Source: Chitinophagaceae bacterium (GTDB lineage: Bacteria > Bacteroidota > Bacteroidia > Chitinophagales > Chitinophagaceae). From it: 5,243 bases of DNA. The position numbers and the translations under genes were made by a program. Location of the stretch: contig DOMR01000027.1 of the NCBI GenBank assembly GCA_003509845.1, positions 1-5,243 on the forward strand, written 5' to 3'. Shown here piece by piece: positions 1-5,243 of this stretch. The stretch's first letter is position 1. Each line of letters starts with the position of its first letter. A model generated the notes under the pieces. It was given only the letters and a program-made list of their open reading frames with translations. It searched no databases and was not told where the DNA came from.

Positions 1-422
1 CAGAGCATTTGGATATTTTTCCAACTATTTGTGATTTAGCAAATGTGCCTATTCCTTCACAATTGCAAGGCAAAAGTTTAAAACCATTAATGCAGGATAA
101 CAAAAGCCAGGTTAAGCACTTTTCCGTTAGTCAGTATCCTCGAAACTTAAATAAAGTTGAATTTAAAAAAACAGGCTTTTCGAACAATAAATTAATGGGC
201 TATAGTTTACGAACGGAAAAATATCGATACACCATTTGGATGAACGATTTTACAACTACAGCTCCATTTAGCGCTAATAAAATTTACGCACAGGAATTGT
301 ATGACTTATCCAAGGATCCGCTTGAAAAAATGAATGTGTTGAATATGAAAAATTATAAAAAAACAGCAGGTCAGTTGTATGATAAAATGGTTGACTTTTT
401 TAAATCACAGGAAGTACAATAA
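1..422 (+). CDS. Sulfatase (family S1, iduronate-2-sulfatase-like), C-terminal part
   Basis: Partial gene, cut by the left edge. The frame is open from base 3 (Glu-His-Leu-Asp...), so 139 residues are visible up to the TAA at 420-422. The TTG at 9-11 is an internal Leu codon, not a start. The segment matches the C-terminal subdomain of type I sulfatases: LDIFPTICDLANVPIP corresponds to the family's 'D-hydrophobic-PT-DLAG' segment. SQYPR followed by MGYSLRTEKYRYTIW closely parallels human iduronate-2-sulfatase (SQYPR ... MGYSIRT-DYRYTVW), and ELYDLSKDPLEKMNVLN is the usual sulfatase ending. Such enzymes hydrolyse sulfate esters on sugars, often 2-O-sulfate on uronic acids, usually in the periplasm. 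The catalytic Cys/Ser-x-Pro-x-Arg region and any signal peptide lie outside the window, so activity and exact substrate cannot be judged. The next gene is 113 bp downstream on the same strand and may be co-transcribed. The family call is secure; the substrate is an inference. Confidence 0.93.
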   Translation, partial: EHLDIFPTICDLANVPIPSQLQGKSLKPLMQDNKSQVKHFSVSQYPRNLNKVEFKKTGFSNNKLMGYSLRTEKYRYTIWMNDFTTTAPFSANKIYAQELYDLSKDPLEKMNVLNMKNYKKTAGQLYDKMVDFFKSQEVQ

Positions 423-535
423 TAGCTTGGCTACATTCATACTATATTGAAAAATATATTTTATTGCTATTTTAATACATTTTTAGGCCAAACTAATTTA
501 ATAAGTAGTCCCTAATAATTTTAATTTTAAAAGAA
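423..535. other. AT-rich intergenic spacer
   Basis: This spacer separates the sulfatase stop from the next start. It is very A/T-rich and has no open frame worth calling. It holds a 12-base A/T palindrome at 451-462 and a distant short inverted pair, TTGGC (427-431) against GCCAA (487-491). Neither makes a convincing terminator: the first has no G/C pairs, and the second has a loop of more than 50 bases and no T-run. The absence of a clear terminator leaves read-through from the sulfatase into the next gene possible. Confidence 0.6.
447..475 (+). promoter_or_regulatory. Weak candidate Bacteroidota-type promoter
   Basis: TTG at 447-449, an 18-base gap and TATTTTAA at 468-475 loosely resemble the Bacteroidota housekeeping pattern (TTG, about 19-21 bases, TAnnTTTG). 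Only the TA and the TT of the -7 element match; the final TG is missing. It would start transcription some 50 bases before the ATG at 536. In a spacer this A/T-rich such matches arise easily by chance. Confidence 0.18.
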
Positions 536-2671
536 ATGCTTAGAAAGTTAACATTATTCTTAAGTTTAGTTTTATTGAATACTTCCCTTCATGCCCAATT
601 GGACATTAATTATAGCTATGAAGGAAATGCAGATTCTGTTAAATTGAATTTTGCTAAAACAGAGTTTTCAAAATACCTCAAGGTTGCCATATTTAATAGT
701 CGTATTGTTCAAAACGTTTTTAATATTAAATTAATTAAAGAAGGGGCTACACAAAATGGATCCTTTAGTTATACAATCAATTCCAATGGGCGTTTAGTAA
801 ATATGATTTGTGTAGGGGAGGATGAGGCTGCTATTGGCCATGCCATGTATACGATTTTAGAAAGTGTAGGCTTTCAATTTGACATTACGGGGGTCGTGGT
901 GCCCACTGTATTTAAAACAGCAATATTCAAAAGCGATACCCAATCTATCACTCCTTTTACACGCTGGAGAGGCATCAGACAGCATGTTAATTTTCCTATG
1001 GACATTTCCTCTTACCCGCTAGCGGAAGCAAAGGAGTATCTAAACAATTTGGTTCGAATGCGTTTTAATAAAATTGCAATTCATAGTTATCCTAATTTAT
1101 GGCATGAAGTAAATTTTGAGGATAGTGTTGACTATGCTGGCAATTTTTTTTATGGACGACAACATGATATCCCGAATATGCAAATTTTCACCAATCATAT
1201 TCGATTTAATGATAAAATATTTAGTATCCCAGAAATTGAAAAAAGTTACGCTAACACCCCTGTAAAAAGCAAAATGGCAGTAGCCTGGATGCGCTCTTTA
1301 ATTGAGTATGCGCAGTCGATTGGCCTCCGTGTGCAAGTATCCATTGAGCCTCGGTCAAAAGGGGATATTCCCCTAATTACACGCACTGTAAAGTCGGTAA
1401 TTAATAATTATCCGAGTATCGATGAACTTGAATTAATAACGGAAGAAATGGGTGGCTGGGGTAATGCAACTACTAAAGCGCAAGTAAACAAAATTGCAGT
1501 TGCGCAATTTGGCGAAAGTATACTTCAAGATACAACGGTGACAAACGTAATAAAAAATAGCCAACCCGATTTAGATGTTTTATTTTTTCAATTAGGTCGA
1601 AATATAACTGCACTGAAATTACTAGAAAAAGACCAAGAAATTATTTCACGTTCTATCAAATTAAATTTAGGAATTTATTGTGTCATCAATGATTATGCGA
1701 AAGTTGCATTTTATATTGCAAAAAAATATTTACCTAATAATTCGGTCGCTATTATGCCTGGTCATGGTAGTAAAAGAGTTGCAAACTATTTGCCTAATTT
1801 AATACCAATTAAATCGCAAATTGCACCTACTACAATTTATTCGTGGATTGAATTTGACGGACTTATGTTTACGCAGCAAAATGCGAATGAAGGCATATAT
1901 GATTTAATGAAGCATCTAAAAGCATCAAATGGGGCACAACAGCAAAGTACAATTTTATTTAATCATTGGAGAACTGCCGAAAACAGAACCTCAGCTAGAT
2001 ATGCAGCTTTAAATACTTTATATGGTCCTATTCCGCAATTAGATTTTTATAAGCAGTATGCAGAAAAGCTCCAAATTAATAATGTCGCACCCTATGTGCA
2101 AGCAATGCAGCTATTAGAGAAAATTGATTGGATTGCAACCAACGACTTACCCAATATCGGCTTTTGTTGGGTAGGTGCATGGCGTGAAGGTGGGCCCTAT
2201 ACTTGGATAAACAGCAAGGCATTAAAAAATGTACAGGGTTTATATAGTCAGGTGAATTATAATTTAAAAAAGGCAATGTATAATGTTGGCAGTACCTCGG
2301 GTAGCAATTACTTAACTTTTTTATTAAATAGATCAGAAGCTTCAAAATTATATTTAGATGCTTTTGAGAAAGGAATACAGGTTCAAAATATAAAACAAGA
2401 TAGTGTAGGAAAATTCTCTTCAGCGCAACAACTTAGCGCTAGCGTAATTTGCAATGATGCACTTACTATTTTTAATAAATATTTACAGAAACATGTTGAA
2501 CTAATGCCTGATCGTGGTTGCGAAGGCACACTCATCAATTTTTGGCATGCTCCTATTTATGGATTAAAAGTGATAAGATATAAATACGCTGGTATTCCAA
2601 TTGATGCTGATCCAGTAATTGATAATAGAAAGGACGCACCGCCGTTACCTATATATTTTAAAAAAAATTAG
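536..2671 (+). CDS. Exported putative glycoside hydrolase, GH67/GH20/GH115-like architecture, family not identified
   Basis: Complete gene, 711 residues. Residues 1-20 form a Sec signal peptide (MLRKL, hydrophobic core, SLHA|Q) with no lipobox Cys, so the mature protein is probably soluble and periplasmic. Residues ~22-135 look like the alpha/beta domain that precedes the catalytic barrel in GH20, GH67, GH84 and GH115 enzymes: CVGEDEAAIGHAMYTILESVG (92-112), then F-x-F and VVP, matches the usual 'G-D-G-YG-LE-LG-F' segment. WRGIRQH (144-150) and YLNNLVRMRFNKIAIHSY (168-185) resemble the first strand and helix of a TIM barrel. LRVQVSIEP (264-272), LELITEEMGGW (298-308) and YSWIEFDG (435-442) look like later barrel strands; Glu303, Glu304 and Glu439 are candidate acidic residues. 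Residues ~480-690 are mostly helical, with WVGAWREGGPYTW (545-557). The ATG at 536 is chosen because the signal peptide follows it directly; the leader is A-rich without a Shine-Dalgarno. The sulfatase context suggests a glycan substrate, possibly uronic-acid-containing. Glycosidase assignment is inferred; the enzyme family and substrate are unknown. Confidence 0.75.
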   Translation: MLRKLTLFLSLVLLNTSLHAQLDINYSYEGNADSVKLNFAKTEFSKYLKVAIFNSRIVQNVFNIKLIKEGATQNGSFSYTINSNGRLVNMICVGEDEAAIGHAMYTILESVGFQFDITGVVVPTVFKTAIFKSDTQSITPFTRWRGIRQHVNFPMDISSYPLAEAKEYLNNLVRMRFNKIAIHSYPNLWHEVNFEDSVDYAGNFFYGRQHDIPNMQIFTNHIRFNDKIFSIPEIEKSYANTPVKSKMAVAWMRSLIEYAQSIGLRVQVSIEPRSKGDIPLITRTVKSVINNYPSIDELELITEEMGGWGNATTKAQVNKIAVAQFGESILQDTTVTNVIKNSQPDLDVLFFQLGRNITALKLLEKDQEIISRSIKLNLGIYCVINDYAKVAFYIAKKYLPNNSVAIMPGHGSKRVANYLPNLIPIKSQIAPTTIYSWIEFDGLMFTQQNANEGIYDLMKHLKASNGAQQQSTILFNHWRTAENRTSARYAALNTLYGPIPQLDFYKQYAEKLQINNVAPYVQAMQLLEKIDWIATNDLPNIGFCWVGAWREGGPYTWINSKALKNVQGLYSQVNYNLKKAMYNVGSTSGSNYLTFLLNRSEASKLYLDAFEKGIQVQNIKQDSVGKFSSAQQLSASVICNDALTIFNKYLQKHVELMPDRGCEGTLINFWHAPIYGLKVIRYKYAGIPIDADPVIDNRKDAPPLPIYFKKN

Positions 2672-2679
2672 TATAATTA

Positions 2680-4944
2680 TTACTTTGCCTCCATGATTTT
2701 CATGGGAATATTTTTATTGAACTTTTCAAGTACTAAGCCCTTTTGTTGGGTATAATTACCGCTAATTTGTTCGCGTCCTGTTATATTCACCTTAAATTGA
2801 ACATCCCAATCTTTTGGCCAAGCTGGAAGCATATAAGTATATCCTTTTTCACTTTGTACCAGCATGGCTTGTAAAGCGCGCATAGTTATATTTCCATGAT
2901 CTTGATCAGGCACCCAATCATAATTGGGTCCCCAAAAAGCAGGAAAGCGGCTTCCATTATGTTTACTACTAAAGTTGGTACTTACCATTTTTTTTGCATC
3001 TTCTGTTAATCCTAATAAAGCTGCATTTACCGCATCTTGTTGCCAACCATTAAATGCAAGGTCGTATCTTTTATAAAAAGTATTGATGGCCAATTCCAAA
3101 TTAGGTTTACCAATGCCATAAATCCGGTAAGGAAAAACCGAGTATAATTGAGGATCCTCAATGTTCATTCTTTTACCTAAGTTTAATCCAGATGACAATA
3201 CCCAAGTTCCATCCTCTGCTTTTTCTTTTGGTAAAACAGGCAACATCGCTTGTAACTGAGTACAATTTTGTTGAAATAATGGGTCTTTAATTGCAGCCTT
3301 GTATTCATCTATTTTTAATAATACCGCATTTAACCCGTCAATTTCAGGAGCGGGGTTCACCATACCTTCAAAATAGGTTTCTAACGATTGTGCTGGTTGA
3401 ATAGATAATTTTCCTGAGGGATCCTTTTTATAATGCTGGGAATAAAAAGTAACTATTTCTTTAATAAATGGAACAAACTTATTTTCAAATAAAACTTTGT
3501 CATTAGTGAATTCATAATAATCAAACATCATCTTGGAAAGTTCTATCCCGCTTTGCCAATAATACCTAATGTATTTATTTTCTGAAACACCATCTTCATA
3601 TTTGGATCGATCCCAACCATAATTATCGTTTAAATAACTGCCCCAGGGTGTCAATGTTTCCGGGAAGTAGGCACCCTCGTGTTTAAAATATTTTTGTGTA
3701 CGATATTTTGCCAACGGAATTGCATTGATATACATATCAAAAAAGGGCTTCATTAATTCAAAGTCGCCGCTATAATACATAGTACTATAGGGTATTCTTG
3801 TATTTTGAAACCAAAAATTAGCACCCCATAATCTAAAATCAGCATCTAATCCAACCTCTTTTTTGTCAACCAAAGTTTCATCAGGCGCGACTGTAAATAT
3901 GGAGCCATTGAATTTTATGGGCATTCCTCCACGGCCTGAACAGGCATTCAAATATCTTTGTAATAGGTATCCTTGGGTAATTTTGAATGTAGTACTAGGT
4001 TCTTGTTTTGAATTAACTATAATATAATGGTTGTTCCAAAATTGATGCCACCAGTTTAAATGATTTTGGTATTTTTCAACCGCATTTAAATTTTGTATTT
4101 GCTTATGTAAGGCAATAATTTCTTTTTTCCATTCATTTACATCAGGGGTATGTTTTTTTAGAATAGTAATTTGGAAGTTAAACTTGGTAGCAGAAACTTT
4201 ATTTTCAATTGTATATTCATTCTTTTTTGTAAAATTTTCACCACTCACAATTGCACCAAAATTTTGATTTAATAAAGGATCTTTGCCAATTGTATTAAAA
4301 CTTGTTATATTTTGATTGTCCAAGGTGAGTTGCCAAACAGAACTTTTATTTTGATGTACCCATATCAGTGCATTTGGCTGCATCAATACTGTATCCTTTT
4401 CTTTCATAAAGGGGGTTTCCCTGAATGCAACTCCATAGCCACTATGTCGGTCATGCCCAATTAATTCACTGGATTCCTTTCGCCACATGGCATTGGTCAC
4501 TTCTACTTGTACAGGAATTGTACTATTTCCTTGCACTTGAATTACAGGATGATTCGCATCTATATAACATAAAATGTTTACGCTTTGATTCCCTTTGTTT
4601 GCTTTTATATGTATAACGCCATCATGTACAATTAGTGTTTGTGAAAATTGTTTTGCATCTAAAATATTGGGTGTGATTTTAACATCCACTTGTCCAATTT
4701 TTAATAATCTACCAATTTCACTATATGCATCTGTTTTAGAGATTAGAAAATGAATGGTGCCCAATGTATCTACCCAAACATTGCTACCGATATCTCCATT
4801 GCCCATGGGCATTGAACCAAGTTGATTTTTGCTTTGCGACGCATACACTACATTGTAGGGTGTTAATGAGGGTTGTGCATTACTTGTAATGGTTGCAAAA
4901 ACCAGAACTGACGTTAGAAATAATTTATTAAACCAATATTTCAT
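2680..4944 (-). CDS. Exported DUF5703-type protein, GH95/GH65-like (alpha/alpha)6 putative glycosidase
   Basis: Complete gene, 754 residues. Residues 1-23 are a Sec signal peptide (MKYWFNKL, hydrophobic core, TSNA|Q) without a lipobox, so the protein is probably periplasmic. Residues ~27-265 look like the N-terminal beta-sandwich of DUF5703 proteins: SMPMGNGDIGSNVWV (44-58), HFLISKTDAYSE (65-76), then LLKIGQVDVKITP (80-92). Helices at ~268-310 lead into a helical catalytic-type domain (~320-695) with CSGRGGMPIKFNGSIFTV (335-352), DFRLWGANFWFQNTR (369-383), GAYFPETLTPWG (424-435), and NGSRFPAFWGPNYDWVPDQDHG (663-684). Residues 701-711 (YTYMLPAWPKD) match the 'LLPALPKEW' end segment of GH95 alpha-L-fucosidases. 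Glu429 in GAYFPET is a candidate acid residue by analogy with GH65-like motifs; this is inference. The start overlaps the preceding gene's stop (TAATG), implying an operon with the beta-helix gene. The DUF5703 recognition is from memory of the N-terminal motif; the enzymatic role is unproven. Confidence 0.8.
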   Translation of the reverse strand: MKYWFNKLFLTSVLVFATITSNAQPSLTPYNVVYASQSKNQLGSMPMGNGDIGSNVWVDTLGTIHFLISKTDAYSEIGRLLKIGQVDVKITPNILDAKQFSQTLIVHDGVIHIKANKGNQSVNILCYIDANHPVIQVQGNSTIPVQVEVTNAMWRKESSELIGHDRHSGYGVAFRETPFMKEKDTVLMQPNALIWVHQNKSSVWQLTLDNQNITSFNTIGKDPLLNQNFGAIVSGENFTKKNEYTIENKVSATKFNFQITILKKHTPDVNEWKKEIIALHKQIQNLNAVEKYQNHLNWWHQFWNNHYIIVNSKQEPSTTFKITQGYLLQRYLNACSGRGGMPIKFNGSIFTVAPDETLVDKKEVGLDADFRLWGANFWFQNTRIPYSTMYYSGDFELMKPFFDMYINAIPLAKYRTQKYFKHEGAYFPETLTPWGSYLNDNYGWDRSKYEDGVSENKYIRYYWQSGIELSKMMFDYYEFTNDKVLFENKFVPFIKEIVTFYSQHYKKDPSGKLSIQPAQSLETYFEGMVNPAPEIDGLNAVLLKIDEYKAAIKDPLFQQNCTQLQAMLPVLPKEKAEDGTWVLSSGLNLGKRMNIEDPQLYSVFPYRIYGIGKPNLELAINTFYKRYDLAFNGWQQDAVNAALLGLTEDAKKMVSTNFSSKHNGSRFPAFWGPNYDWVPDQDHGNITMRALQAMLVQSEKGYTYMLPAWPKDWDVQFKVNITGREQISGNYTQQKGLVLEKFNKNIPMKIMEAK

Positions 4945-4946
4945 TA
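4942..4946 (-). promoter_or_regulatory. Overlapping stop/start TAATG, translational coupling junction
   Basis: Read on the minus strand, the TAA of the beta-helix gene (4946-4944) shares its last A with the ATG of the DUF5703-type gene (4944-4942). There is no Shine-Dalgarno at a normal distance; the nearest purine run (AGAAAG) ends two bases before the ATG. The overlap supports this start codon, co-transcription of both genes, and translation re-initiation by terminating ribosomes. Confidence 0.75.
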
Positions 4947-5243
4947 CTTTCTGTATGTGTCTTTATATAATCCCATTTTATCAAATGGAATAGGTTGGAA
5001 GCCAGGAATTTTTTCAAAAACAATGGAATTACTTTTTAACATAAAATTGCCCTTTTTCATATCTACAAATCCTGGATCCTCATTGGTTTTAAAATTATTA
5101 TTTTCATAGGCGGTTGCAAATTCGCCACCCATTAGTTTTACTAATTGATCTGGTCCACCGATGATTACGTTGCCAGAAAATTCATTTCCTCTGGAACGCA
5201 TACCCTGCCACTCTTTACCTTCAACAATGACGTCGAGATAGGG
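4944..5243 (-). CDS. Right-handed parallel beta-helix protein (polysaccharide lyase/GH141-like), C-terminal end
   Basis: Partial gene; its 5' part lies beyond the right edge. The frame stays open to base 5243, giving 99 visible residues that begin PYLDVIVEGKEWQG. The Met codon at 5201-5199 is therefore internal. Repeating short strands with Asn/Gly turns (NEFSGNVIIGG) are consistent with the last coils of a beta-helix. The ending NEDPGFVDMKKGNFMLKSNS, followed by F-x-K-I-PGFQPIPFDKMGLYKDTYR, is the characteristic close of secreted Bacteroidota and Planctomycetota beta-helix proteins annotated as pectate-lyase-like, DUF1565-like or GH141-like. These act on acidic or branched polysaccharides. 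The catalytic coils are missing, so lyase and glycosidase cannot be told apart. It is the upstream partner of the DUF5703-type gene in a tight operon. The fold is well supported; the activity is not. Confidence 0.85.
   Translation of the reverse strand, partial: PYLDVIVEGKEWQGMRSRGNEFSGNVIIGGPDQLVKLMGGEFATAYENNNFKTNEDPGFVDMKKGNFMLKSNSIVFEKIPGFQPIPFDKMGLYKDTYRK

Noticed and set aside
9..11. TTG as a possible start of a short 137-residue protein
   Set aside because: The frame is open upstream (Glu-His before it) and the encoded sequence is the middle of a sulfatase domain; the Leu is internal and the gene is cut by the window edge.
451..462. A/T-only palindrome in the spacer as a terminator or operator
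   Set aside because: No G/C pairs, and palindromes of A and T are expected by chance in such an A/T-rich spacer.
1016..1025. Perfect 10-base palindrome CCGCTAGCGG
   Set aside because: It lies within codons for Tyr-Pro-Leu-Ala-Glu of a well-formed gene, occurs once, and has no loop or T-run; likely chance.
2076..2345. Open frame on the minus strand within the 711-residue gene
   Set aside because: It is antisense to well-ordered coding sequence, its translation shows no family features, and it has no plausible translation signals.
2660..2684. Possible bidirectional terminator at the convergent junction
   Set aside because: The best stem is four base pairs with an A/T-rich loop; the T-run exists only for the minus strand and could simply reflect Lys codons of the plus-strand gene. 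Too weak to annotate as a terminator.
4425..4616. Open frame on the plus strand within the DUF5703-type gene
   Set aside because: A shadow frame rich in His, Leu and Tyr, antisense to the conserved beta-sandwich region; no recognisable domain.
5199..5201. ATG on the minus strand as the start of an 85-residue protein
   Set aside because: The same frame continues without a stop to base 5243 with beta-helix-like sequence, and the protein is recognisable as the C-terminal end of a long family.

Overview
This AT-rich window looks like a chromosomal piece of a Bacteroidota genome, perhaps Chitinophagaceae or a related freshwater or marine group. The evidence is four carbohydrate-active proteins side by side, Sec signal peptides that would leave an N-terminal Gln after cleavage, A/T-rich leaders without a clear Shine-Dalgarno, and low-GC codon use. 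The lineage assignment is an inference from style; no marker gene is present.

Layout: (1) bases 1-422, + strand, the 3' end of a family S1 sulfatase that resembles iduronate-2-sulfatase. (2) 423-535, an AT-rich spacer with only a weak promoter candidate. (3) 536-2671, + strand, a complete 711-residue exported protein that looks like a TIM-barrel glycoside hydrolase with a GH67/GH20/GH84/GH115-style N-terminal domain but fits no family I can name. (4) 2680-4944, - strand, a complete 754-residue exported DUF5703-type protein, distantly like GH95/GH65 (alpha/alpha)6-barrel enzymes. (5) 4944-5243, - strand, the C-terminal end of a right-handed parallel beta-helix protein, whose stop codon overlaps the start of the DUF5703-type gene. 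The two gene pairs converge with 8 bp between their stop codons.

How they may work together: a sulfatase, two putative exo-acting glycosidases and a beta-helix enzyme (lyase or GH141-like) are what one expects inside a locus that breaks down a complex, probably sulfated, polysaccharide. Both complete proteins appear to be soluble periplasmic enzymes, having a signal peptide but no lipobox Cys and no recognisable type IX sorting domain. They would then act late, trimming oligosaccharides after import. No SusC/SusD pair, regulator or transporter lies in the window, so the substrate cannot be fixed. I found no CRISPR array, RNA gene, mobile element or defence system. The novelty here is two poorly characterised enzyme families in a sulfatase context.
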